Assembly: GCA_966248875.1 (NCBI GenBank)
Contig: CBINBI010000003.1
Coordinates: 1-64,000 of the forward strand
Direction: 5' to 3'
Length of the DNA stretch: 64,000 bases
From: Dokdonella_A sp966248875
GTDB lineage: Bacteria; Pseudomonadota; Gammaproteobacteria; Xanthomonadales; Rhodanobacteraceae
The notes under the pieces were generated by a model. The model saw only the letters and a program-made list of their open reading frames with translations. It was not told the origin of the DNA and ran no database searches. Position 1 is the stretch's first letter. Each line of letters begins with the position of its first letter. A program made the translations under genes and the position numbers. This document shows, piece after piece, positions 1 through 7,512 of this stretch.

Positions 1-1334
1 GCACGGCCGGCGTCGAGTTCGTCTCCGCCAATCCGACCGGCCCGCTGCACGTCGGTCACGGCCGCGCTGCGGCGATCGGCGACTGCATCGCGCGCGCGCT
101 CGCCGCCAACGGCTGGAAGGTCGTGCGCGAGTTCTACTACAACGATGCCGGCGCGCAGATCATGAACCTCGCGCTGTCGGTGCAGGCGCGCTGCCGCGGC
201 ATCGAGCCGGATGCGCCGGAGTGGCCGGCCGATGGCTATCGCGGCGACTACATCAAGGATGTCGCGCGCGCCTACCTCGCGCGCGAAACCGTGCACGCCG
301 ACGGCGAGGACATCGCCGGCAAGGGCGACCCGGACGATCTCGAAGCGATCCGCCGCTTCGCGGTCGCGTACCTGCGCCGCGAGCAGGACGCCGACCTGCG
401 CGCCTTCGGCGTCGAGTTCGACGTGTACTACCTCGAGTCTTCGCTGTATCGCGACGGCAAGGTCGAGGAGACCGCGCGCCGCCTCGTCGCCGCCGGGCAC
501 ACGTTCGAGGAAGGCGGCGCGCTCTGGCTGCGCACCACCGACTTCGGCGACGACAAGGACCGCGTGATGCGCAAGTCCGACGGCAGCTACACGTACTTCC
601 TGCCGGACGTCGCCTATCACCTCACGAAGTGGCAGCGCGGCTACGAGCGCGCGATCACCGAGCTCGGCGCCGACCACCACGGCTCGCTCGCGCGCGTGAT
701 CGCCGGCCTGCAGGCGCTCGACGCCGGCATTCCGAAGAACTATCCCGAGTACGTGCTGCACCAGATGGTGACGGTGACGCGCGGCGGCGAGGAAGTGAAG
801 CTCTCCAAGCGCGCCGGCAGCTATCTGACGCTGCGCGACCTCATCGAGGAAGTCGGCCGCGACGCGACCCGCTACTTCCTGATCGCGCGCAAGGCCGATT
901 CGCAGCTCGTCTTCGACATCGACCTCGCGCGCGCGCAGACGAACGACAATCCGGTCTACTACATCCAGTACGCGCACGCCCGCGTGGCGAGCGTCATGCG
1001 CCAGCTCGCCGAGCGCGGCCTCGCCTGGGATCGCGCGAACGGGCTCGCGAACCTCGCGCGGCTCGACAGCGAGGCCGAGCAGGCGCTGATGATCGAGCTG
1101 TCGCGCTATCCCGAAGTCGTCGAGGCAGCCGGGCAGCATCTCGAGCCGCACCTCATCGCGAACTACCTGCGCGAGGTCGCCGCGGCGTTCCACATGTACT
1201 ACAACACGCACCAGTTCCTGGTCGGCGACGATGCCGCCCTGCGCGACGCGCGCCTCGCGCTCGCGCAGGCGACGCGGCAGGTGCTCGCGAACGGCCTGGA
1301 CCTGCTGGGCATTTCCGCTCCGGAGAGCATGTGA
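1..1334 (+). CDS. argS: Arginyl-tRNA synthetase, 5'-truncated by the window edge
   Basis: Class I aminoacyl-tRNA synthetase that charges tRNA-Arg with arginine in the cytoplasm. The reading frame is open from base 3 and gives 443 visible residues. The HIGH-type signature appears at the very start as HVGHGRAAAIGD, preceded by SANPTGPL. The KMSKS-type loop appears as KLSKRAG, and the C-terminal anticodon-binding helical domain is complete. In Escherichia coli ArgRS (577 aa) the HIGH motif lies roughly 120 residues in, so about that much N-terminus lies outside the window. The stop codon overlaps the next ATG (TGATG), so the SPOR-domain gene is probably translationally coupled. Confidence 0.97.
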   Translation, partial: TAGVEFVSANPTGPLHVGHGRAAAIGDCIARALAANGWKVVREFYYNDAGAQIMNLALSVQARCRGIEPDAPEWPADGYRGDYIKDVARAYLARETVHADGEDIAGKGDPDDLEAIRRFAVAYLRREQDADLRAFGVEFDVYYLESSLYRDGKVEETARRLVAAGHTFEEGGALWLRTTDFGDDKDRVMRKSDGSYTYFLPDVAYHLTKWQRGYERAITELGADHHGSLARVIAGLQALDAGIPKNYPEYVLHQMVTVTRGGEEVKLSKRAGSYLTLRDLIEEVGRDATRYFLIARKADSQLVFDIDLARAQTNDNPVYYIQYAHARVASVMRQLAERGLAWDRANGLANLARLDSEAEQALMIELSRYPEVVEAAGQHLEPHLIANYLREVAAAFHMYYNTHQFLVGDDAALRDARLALAQATRQVLANGLDLLGISAPESM

Positions 1335-1954
1335 TGGCAGCAAGACGAGGTCGCCAGGCGACCCGCGGTGGCAACGGCAGGCAGTGGCCGGCGTGGATCT
1401 GGGTCGGCATCGGGCTCGTGCTCGGCGTCGGCCTCATGCTGCTCGTGCTCGGCAAGGACTGGGCGCCGCTGCTGCGCAAGCGCAACCTGCCGCAGCCCAA
1501 TCCGGCGGCGACCGCGCCGCAGGCGAGCGAGCCCGCCGTCGCGGATTCGAGACCGAAGGAGCCGCCGAAGAAGACCTACGACTTCTACAAGGTGCTCGAG
1601 GCGAACGAGGTCGTGATCCCCGACGCCGAGCTCTCCGCGAAAGCGCGCGCCGAGCAGCAGGCAAAGACCACGACGACCACGACGACCACGACACCCGTCG
1701 CGCCGACGCCAGGCAGCCGCTACATCCTGCAGGCCGGCTCGTATCCGGATCCGAAAGGCGCCGAGGAGATCAAGGCCAAGCTCGCGCTGCTCGGCTTCGT
1801 CGCGCAGGTGCAGCCGGTGACCGTCAACGGCCGCGCCTGGCACCGCGTGCGCCTGGGGCCTTACGCCAGCGCGAGCGATCTCGAAGCCGCCAAGCGCACG
1901 CTCGCCGAGAACGGCATCAACGCGATCGCGCTGAAGGAAACGCCGCCTCAGTAA
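1334..1954 (+). CDS. SPOR-domain inner-membrane protein (DedD/FtsN-like topology)
   Basis: 206 aa. A short basic cytoplasmic N-terminus (MAARRGRQATRGG) is followed by one membrane helix at about residues 18-37. Then comes a Pro/Thr-rich periplasmic linker containing nine consecutive threonines, and a C-terminal SPOR domain (about 130-206; YILQAGSYPDPKGAEEIKAKL ends near the first helix). SPOR domains bind denuded glycan strands of septal peptidoglycan, so a role in cell division or envelope remodelling is expected. The ATG overlaps the argS stop by one base, and the argS-SPOR neighbourhood is common in gammaproteobacteria. It is not assignable to ftsN or dedD by name from this sequence alone. 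Confidence 0.9.
   Translation: MAARRGRQATRGGNGRQWPAWIWVGIGLVLGVGLMLLVLGKDWAPLLRKRNLPQPNPAATAPQASEPAVADSRPKEPPKKTYDFYKVLEANEVVIPDAELSAKARAEQQAKTTTTTTTTTPVAPTPGSRYILQAGSYPDPKGAEEIKAKLALLGFVAQVQPVTVNGRAWHRVRLGPYASASDLEAAKRTLAENGINAIALKETPPQ
1667..1693 (+). repeat. 9-bp tandem repeat encoding a nine-threonine tract
   Basis: Three in-frame copies of ACCACGACG (the last with one substitution) encode Thr9 in the periplasmic linker of the SPOR protein, between the membrane helix and the SPOR domain. Gain or loss of a unit would keep the frame and change linker length by three residues. Confidence 0.85.
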
Positions 1955-1955
1955 A

Positions 1956-1971
1956 GTGGGCCTCGGCCCAC
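1956..1971. terminator. Possible hairpin terminator after the argS-SPOR pair
   Basis: GTGGGC-CTCG-GCCCAC is a perfect 6-bp stem with a tetraloop, starting one base after the SPOR-gene stop. It lies between convergent genes. No T-run follows, so intrinsic termination is uncertain. Confidence 0.35.
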
Positions 1972-2010
1972 CTCGCGCGCCGCTCGTCTCCTCCCGCTTG
2001 CGCAATTCAC

Positions 2011-2036
2011 CCCCACTCCCGCTTGCGGGAGAGGAA
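2011..2036. repeat. Dispersed palindromic repeat, copy in a convergent intergenic region
   Basis: Core CTCCCGCTTGCGGGAG (2016-2031) is a perfect palindromic hairpin followed by AGG. A degenerate half copy (CTCCTCCCGCTTGCGC) lies just upstream at 1988-2003. Close relatives occur at 10021-10072, 13093-13120, 17210-17233 and 25815-25857, always between genes. Here it sits between two convergent genes, where it could also act as a bidirectional transcript end. Confidence 0.75.
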
Positions 2037-2044
2037 GACACGTT

Positions 2045-3631
2045 TCAGTCGACTTCGAACCCGCTGCGGAAGATCACGTCGGACGGATCGACGACGAAGC
2101 TCGCATCGACTTCGCAGTCGGCCGTGACCGGCGCGGTCGTGTACACGTCGCCAGCGAGCGTGCCCCCGCAGCCGCTCACATCGCCGATGAGATAGTGCGC
2201 GTCGGGCAGCAGCGTGAACGCGATGGTGTCGCCGTCGGCGACGTTCTGCGGCGTGTCCGGATCGATCGCCCCGTGCGGGCCGGCGACGGGCGTGACGAGG
2301 TGCGTCGTGCCCACGGCGTCGGAATGGAAGCGATAGACGACTTCGGTCAGCGTGTTCGCGACGTAGAGGTTGCCGGCCTCGTCCTCGCCGAAGCCCGAAT
2401 ACGTGCCGTAGCCGTTCGCGTCGTCGCGCCAGGCCGTGAACGTCCAGGTGTCGGCCTCGTCCGGCCTGGCGAAGAAGATCTCGCTGGAGCACGAGTCCGC
2501 GAAGATGTACATGCCGCGCAGATCGGTGATCGGCCCGCGGTAGCGATAGCCGCCGGTCACGGCGCAGCGCGCGCCCACGGCGTGGTCGTATTCCATCAGC
2601 GGCACCACGTTCGCGGGAATCGGCGGCGTACAGACCTGCGATGAAACGAACACGCTGGTCCCTTCCATGCAGTGCCAGCCGTAGTAGATCGGATCGTTCG
2701 AGCCGGCTGCGCGGAAATCGATCTCCTCCCAGTGGTTCTGGCCGACGTCGCCGATCCACATGTCGCCGGTTGCGCGATCGAAGCTCCAGCGCCACGGATT
2801 GCGGAAACCCCAGAGGTAGATCTCGTCGCAGGTGTGCGACGTGCCGACGAACGGATTGTCGGCCGGAATCGAATACTCGGCCGGCGCGCCCGTTGCCGTG
2901 CCGCACATCTCCTCCCCCGCAATGCCGCCGCGGTTGTCGACGTCGATGCGCAGCATCTTGCCGCGCAGGAAGTACTGCGGCTGTGCCGTGCTGGTGCCGC
3001 ATGTCTCGGACGTGAGATCGTTCGGTTTCTTCCACAGGCATTCGGCGAGCCAGTGCGTGCCGCTCTCCTGCCCGCCGTCGCCGGACGACATGTAGAGAAA
3101 GCCGTCCGGCCCGAAGTGGATGTCGCCTCCGTTGTGGAATGACGGCGGCGAGTTGTCGGCGAGCCGCATCACGACGGTGCCGACCGGATTGGCGACGTTC
3201 GGATTGGACGAGACGGTGTAGCGTTCCAGCACCTCGTCCGGCCCCGAGCCGAGGCAGCTTCCGGGCTCGCTGCAATTGCCCGAGCGCATGTAGACGACAT
3301 AGAACTCGTCGTTGTGCGGCTTGCCGGCATGGCCGTAGTTCGGATGGAACGCGAGGCCGAGCAGCCCGCTCGTCCCGCCGGAGCCGGGATATGTGACCGA
3401 CAGCTCCAGGAACGGCTCCGGCAGCAGCGTGCCGTCCTTGATGACGCGGATCGTGCCGGCCTGGCTGATGACGAACAGGCGTCCGCTGCCGTCGTGCGGC
3501 GCGCGCACGCCGATCGGTGCGGGCACCTGATCGGTGATCGCTTCGAGCGCGAGATCCGGCGGCACCGTCTGCGCCGAGACGAAACCGGAGGCGGCGAGCG
3601 CGCCCGACAGCATCCACCGCATCGTTCGCAT
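2045..3631 (-). CDS. Secreted PQQ-type sugar (glucose/sorbosone-family) dehydrogenase with C-terminal repeat and tag
   Basis: 528 aa with an N-terminal signal peptide (MRTMRWMLSGALAASGFVSA). The body matches the six-bladed glucose/sorbosone dehydrogenase family: the active-site signature FHNGGDIHFGPDGFLY followed by GDGG, and the blade motif GFRNPWRWSFDRATGDMWIGDVGQ. These enzymes oxidise aldose sugars in the periplasm using pyrroloquinoline quinone. After the propeller (about residue 440) comes one InlB-B-repeat-like module with a conserved SGCGGTL...DC cysteine pair, and then the terminal tag DVIFRSGFE-VD. It is a paralogue of the next gene upstream. The substrate and PQQ occupancy cannot be read from the sequence. 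Confidence 0.9.
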   Translation of the reverse strand: MRTMRWMLSGALAASGFVSAQTVPPDLALEAITDQVPAPIGVRAPHDGSGRLFVISQAGTIRVIKDGTLLPEPFLELSVTYPGSGGTSGLLGLAFHPNYGHAGKPHNDEFYVVYMRSGNCSEPGSCLGSGPDEVLERYTVSSNPNVANPVGTVVMRLADNSPPSFHNGGDIHFGPDGFLYMSSGDGGQESGTHWLAECLWKKPNDLTSETCGTSTAQPQYFLRGKMLRIDVDNRGGIAGEEMCGTATGAPAEYSIPADNPFVGTSHTCDEIYLWGFRNPWRWSFDRATGDMWIGDVGQNHWEEIDFRAAGSNDPIYYGWHCMEGTSVFVSSQVCTPPIPANVVPLMEYDHAVGARCAVTGGYRYRGPITDLRGMYIFADSCSSEIFFARPDEADTWTFTAWRDDANGYGTYSGFGEDEAGNLYVANTLTEVVYRFHSDAVGTTHLVTPVAGPHGAIDPDTPQNVADGDTIAFTLLPDAHYLIGDVSGCGGTLAGDVYTTAPVTADCEVDASFVVDPSDVIFRSGFEVD

Positions 3632-3742
3632 CGCAGCCCCCGAGACCGTTCGCGAAGGCGCGGACTCTACACCGAAGCGCCGGCGTACGCCCGCGCCTCG
3701 TGTGCGCGAGCGCTCGCTTCGCCGAGGAAGCGAACGTCCGCT

Positions 3743-5077
3743 TCAGCCGTCGAAGCCGTCCGCGAAGATGTCGTCGGCGCCGCTGTCAGAATGGAAGACG
3801 TAGACCGCGCCGCCGCCGTCGGCGACGTAGAGATTGCCGGCCTCGTCCTCGCCGAAGGCGTAGGTACTCATCGGGGGCGTACCGCTCAGCGTTTCATACG
3901 TCCACGGCTGCACGCCATTGCCGGCGTTGGCGACGACGTAGATGTCGCCGGTGCAGTTGTCGCTGAAAAGATACTGTCCACGCAGCGGCACGATGGGGCC
4001 GCGATAGCGATAGCCGCCGACGACGGCGCAGCCGAACGGAGAAGCGTTGTGCGCGTAGTCGAACTTTGGCACCACGCTGCCGGCCGGTCCCGCGCACGGC
4101 GTCTGCCCGCCCGGATACGTGTGCAGCCCTTCGCAGACGTTCCACTGGAAATTCTGGCCGGCGCTGCCCGCCGGCTGCAGGCTGACTTCCTCGTAGCTGT
4201 TCTGGCCGACGTCGCCGATGATCATGTCGCCCGTTTCGCGATCGAAGCTGAAGCGGAACGGATTGCGGAAGCCCCAGTTGAAGATCTCGGCGCAGTCGTC
4301 GGGATGCGCGCCGGCGTCGGCGAACGGATTGCCGGGCGGAATCGCGTACGGCGCCGGTTGGCCGGGCGTCGCGCCGCAGAAGTTCGCCGGCGCGGAAGCC
4401 GTGATCGCGTGCACGTCGATGCGGATGATCTTGCCGAGCAGGTAATACGTCGGGCCCGAGCCCGAAGTGTCGCCGCAGCTTCCGGGATCGAAGTCGGCCT
4501 TCTTGCGGCGAGTGCACTGCGCGAAGCCGTGCGGATCGCCCTGCACGCCGCCGTCGCCCATCGACCAGTTGAGATAGCCCTGGCTGTCGAAATGCAGATC
4601 GCCGCCGTTGTGATTGCCCGCGATATCGGGTACGCGCAGGATGACCTCGCCGTCGGGATTCGCGACGTCGGGATTTCCGGACACCGTGTAGCGCGCCAGC
4701 ACCTGATCGTTCGAGCTGCCGAGATCGGGATCGCTGTTCGGCGCCGTGTACGTCACGTAGAACGTGCCGTTCGTCGCGTAGTCGGGATCGAAGGCGAGGC
4801 CGAGGATGCCCTGCTCGCTCGAGCACGCGGTCGCGATCGACACGAACGGCGTCGGCAGCAGCGCGCCGTTCTTGACGACGCGGATGCCGCTGCAGCGCTC
4901 GATGACGAACACGCGGCCGCTGCCGTCCTTCGGCGCCGCGATGCCGATCGGCTGCGAGAACGTGGTGCTGTCATCCGGAAAGCGGACGAGGCTGAGATCG
5001 GCGGGTGTGACGCCGGCGAGCGCTGCGCTCGCCCACATGCCCGCGATGAGGCCGCTCAGGTGATAGCTGATGCGCAT
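3743..5077 (-). CDS. Secreted PQQ-type sugar dehydrogenase, paralogue of the neighbouring gene
   Basis: 444 aa from the ATG at 5077, which is preceded by a strong GGGAGGACGAACC ribosome binding site. Longer upstream reading adds only low-complexity arginine-rich residues. A signal peptide ends near ASAALA. Family signatures are NHNGGDLHFDSQGYL then GDGG, GFRNPFRFSFDRETGDMIIGDVGQ, and GGYRYRGP. Many paired cysteines suggest disulfides in an extracytoplasmic protein. It lacks the extra repeat module of its downstream paralogue and ends directly in the tag DDIFADGFD-G. The two dehydrogenases are tandem on the minus strand with 111 bases between them. Confidence 0.9.
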   Translation of the reverse strand: MRISYHLSGLIAGMWASAALAGVTPADLSLVRFPDDSTTFSQPIGIAAPKDGSGRVFVIERCSGIRVVKNGALLPTPFVSIATACSSEQGILGLAFDPDYATNGTFYVTYTAPNSDPDLGSSNDQVLARYTVSGNPDVANPDGEVILRVPDIAGNHNGGDLHFDSQGYLNWSMGDGGVQGDPHGFAQCTRRKKADFDPGSCGDTSGSGPTYYLLGKIIRIDVHAITASAPANFCGATPGQPAPYAIPPGNPFADAGAHPDDCAEIFNWGFRNPFRFSFDRETGDMIIGDVGQNSYEEVSLQPAGSAGQNFQWNVCEGLHTYPGGQTPCAGPAGSVVPKFDYAHNASPFGCAVVGGYRYRGPIVPLRGQYLFSDNCTGDIYVVANAGNGVQPWTYETLSGTPPMSTYAFGEDEAGNLYVADGGGAVYVFHSDSGADDIFADGFDG

Positions 5078-5226
5078 GGTTCGTCCTCCCAGACTCCTGC
5101 CAGGTTTTTTTCTAGCACGCCGAACGTTAGTTTTGCATTGCAGCACCGGACTCTTGCGTGCGTCACATTTTTCGGTGCCGCGGAGCATCTGTCGCCGCCG
5201 TCGTCGCGGGCGCTGCCGCCGCGGCG

Positions 5227-5232
5227 TAAGAT
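5227..5232 (+). promoter_or_regulatory. Candidate -10 element for the first PQQ-like propeller gene
   Basis: TAAGAT lies 62 bases upstream of the ATG at 5295, in the 217-base divergent region between the two propeller pairs. No convincing -35 hexamer is visible at normal spacing. An AT-rich patch at 5104-5137 probably belongs to the opposite-strand promoter. Confidence 0.3.
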
Positions 5233-5294
5233 GCGGCCTCCCTGACATCGATGCGGCCACGCGTCGGCATCGGCAGCCCCTGGAGACGAGCACG

Positions 5295-7487
5295 ATGCGA
5301 GTGAGCACCGTTCTGCGCGCGGCAGTCGCCTGCGCTTTCTCTTCGTTCGCGACCGCTGCGGCAGCAGCCGACTGGCTGCAATGGGGCTACGATCCCCAGC
5401 ACAGCGGCAACAATCCGGACGAGGCGACGATCACGGCCGACAACGTGGCGTCGCTGACGCGCCGCTACGACATCCCGCTGAGCGCGGACACGAACGCAGC
5501 GCCGGTGCTCGCGCGCGCCGTGCCGACCGAGGCCGGGACGAAGGATCTTCTGTTCGTGACCTCGCGGAACGGGCGCATCACTGCGTTCGACGCATCCAAC
5601 GGCTCGGTCCTGTGGTCGAAGGACACCTCGGGCACGCCGCCCACCGAAAGCTCGCCCGCCATCGATCCGAACCGGCAGTTCGTCTACAGCTACGGCATCG
5701 ACGGCAAAGTGCACAAATATCAGATTGCCGACGGCACCGAGATCACCACCGGCGGCTGGCCGCAGATCGCGACGCTGAAGCCCAGTGTCGAAAAAGGCGC
5801 TTCGGCGATTTCGTTCGCGCTCACCCGCGGCACGACGTATCTGTACGCGGTCAACAACGGCTACATCGGCGACGGCGGCGATTATCAGGGCCACATCACC
5901 ACGATCGATCTTTCGACGAACGAACAGAAAGTCTTCAACACGCTCTGCAGCGACATCACGATCCACATGTCTCCGAACGCGTGTGATGAGCGACAGAGCG
6001 GCATCTGGGGAAGGCCGGGCGCGATTTATTACGCCGAGTTGGACCGCATCTACGTCACGACCGCGAATGGCCTCTTCGACGCACATCTGGGCGGTCTCAA
6101 CTGGGGCGACAGCGTGCTCGCGCTGAATCCGGATGGCACCGGCATGGGCGGGGGATTTCCGCTCGACAGCTATACGCCGAAGACGTTCCAGCAACTCGAT
6201 TCGCAGGACATTGACCTCGGCTCGGCCTCGCTGACGATTCTCAAGGCGCCCGAGGGAAGCGTCTATCCGCACATCGGTGTACAGACCGGCAAGGATTCGC
6301 ACCTGCATCTCATCAATCTCGACGACATGAGCGGCACGGGCGCTCCCGGTGGCGTCGGAGGCTACATCCAAGACATCCAGGTGCCGACCTATGATTTCTG
6401 GATGCTGACGCAAACCTCGACATGGGTTGCGCCGGATGGCACACCCTGGGTCTTCATCGGCAACAACGCGGGAATCTCGGGTCTGAAGGTAGAGCTCGAC
6501 GGGTCGAATCGCCCATTTCTCCAGCCGACCTGGCAGACGACCGGCAGCTCGACATCGACCATGGTCGCAAATGATGTGCTCTATCACATAGGCGCATGTT
6601 CCGGTGGGCGTTGCGTGTACGCGCGCAACCCGCTCAATGGCAGCGTGCTCTGGACCTCGCCGACCATCGGCAACATCAAGTGGCAGAGCCCGATCGTGGT
6701 CAACGGCGCGGTCTATGTCGCGTCCAATACGAGGCTGAACCGCTTCGACCTCGGCACCGATCCGGTCACGCACGACGTGACGCCGAGCGCGGGCCCGAAC
6801 GGCCGCATCTTCCCCGAGACGACCCAGCCCGTGGACGAAGGCGCGACGCTGGCGCTCACGCTGCTGCCGGACCGGCACTACGCGGTCGAGTCCGTCAGCG
6901 GGTGCGGCGGAACGCTCGACGGCAACGTGTACCGCACCGGTCCGATCGATGCGGACTGCACGGTCACCGCCACATTCGTCTTCGTGCAGACGACACACGT
7001 CGTCACGCCCACTGCCGACACCGGCGGCAGCATCGAGCCCGACACGCCGCAGACCGTCGACGAGGACGATACGGTGAGCTTCACGGTCACGCCGGACGCG
7101 CACTACGAGATCGCCGGCGTCACCGGCTGCGGCGGCCAGCTCGACGGCGACACCTACACGACGGGACCGATCACTGCGGACTGCACGGTCAGCGCGACGT
7201 TCTCGCTCATCACGCACACCGTCACGCCGGACGCCGGCGACGGCACCGAGGGCACGATCGATCCCGACACGCCGCAGACCGTCGCCGACGGCGAGACGGC
7301 GAGCTTCACGATCACGCCGTTCTCGCCGCCGTACTTCATCGCCTCGGTGACCGGCTGTGATGGAACGCTTGAAGACGATGTCTATACGACCGGGCCGGTC
7401 ACCGCGGATTGCACGGTGACCGTCACCTGGGGCACCGACGATACCGATCCGATCTTCCAGGATGGTTTCGACGGCGGCGCGCCGTAG
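5295..7487 (+). CDS. Secreted PQQ-binding-like beta-propeller with three C-terminal InlB-like repeats and tag
   Basis: 730 aa. The ATG at 5295 follows GGAGACGAG and gives a signal peptide ending ATAAAAA before DWLQWGYD. Residues 25-490 form a PQQ-like propeller: the WGYDPQHSGNNP opening is typical of such secreted proteins, and later blades contain GLKVELDGSN and WQSPIVVNGAVYV. Three tandem modules of about 73 residues follow, each with [S/T]GC[G/D]G near the middle and DC near the end. The protein finishes with DPIFQDGFD-GGAP. It is followed at 25 bases by a close paralogue. Codon use in the middle of the gene (about 5690-6600) is visibly less GC-biased than in that paralogue. The enzyme activity is unknown. 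Confidence 0.88.
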   Translation: MRVSTVLRAAVACAFSSFATAAAAADWLQWGYDPQHSGNNPDEATITADNVASLTRRYDIPLSADTNAAPVLARAVPTEAGTKDLLFVTSRNGRITAFDASNGSVLWSKDTSGTPPTESSPAIDPNRQFVYSYGIDGKVHKYQIADGTEITTGGWPQIATLKPSVEKGASAISFALTRGTTYLYAVNNGYIGDGGDYQGHITTIDLSTNEQKVFNTLCSDITIHMSPNACDERQSGIWGRPGAIYYAELDRIYVTTANGLFDAHLGGLNWGDSVLALNPDGTGMGGGFPLDSYTPKTFQQLDSQDIDLGSASLTILKAPEGSVYPHIGVQTGKDSHLHLINLDDMSGTGAPGGVGGYIQDIQVPTYDFWMLTQTSTWVAPDGTPWVFIGNNAGISGLKVELDGSNRPFLQPTWQTTGSSTSTMVANDVLYHIGACSGGRCVYARNPLNGSVLWTSPTIGNIKWQSPIVVNGAVYVASNTRLNRFDLGTDPVTHDVTPSAGPNGRIFPETTQPVDEGATLALTLLPDRHYAVESVSGCGGTLDGNVYRTGPIDADCTVTATFVFVQTTHVVTPTADTGGSIEPDTPQTVDEDDTVSFTVTPDAHYEIAGVTGCGGQLDGDTYTTGPITADCTVSATFSLITHTVTPDAGDGTEGTIDPDTPQTVADGETASFTITPFSPPYFIASVTGCDGTLEDDVYTTGPVTADCTVTVTWGTDDTDPIFQDGFDGGAP
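6771..7439 (+). repeat. Three tandem InlB-B-repeat-like (Flg_new_2-type) modules
   Basis: Modules start at about 6771, 6993 and 7212. Each has the pattern [TV]VTP...G.I.P.T.Q.V..G....FT..P...Y....V.GC.G.L....Y.TGP..ADCTV. The two cysteines in each module probably form a disulfide. A fourth copy, closer to module 2 by eye, ends the dehydrogenase encoded at 2045-3631. Confidence 0.85.
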
Positions 7488-7512
7488 CCGGCAGTCAAAG
7501 GAGGCCCTCATC

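Noticed and set aside
3314..5245. Long open frame (643 residues) opposite the sugar dehydrogenases
   Set aside because: Antisense to two clear enzymes; its translation is Ala/Arg/Asp-rich with the composition of an opposite-strand shadow and shows no family motif.
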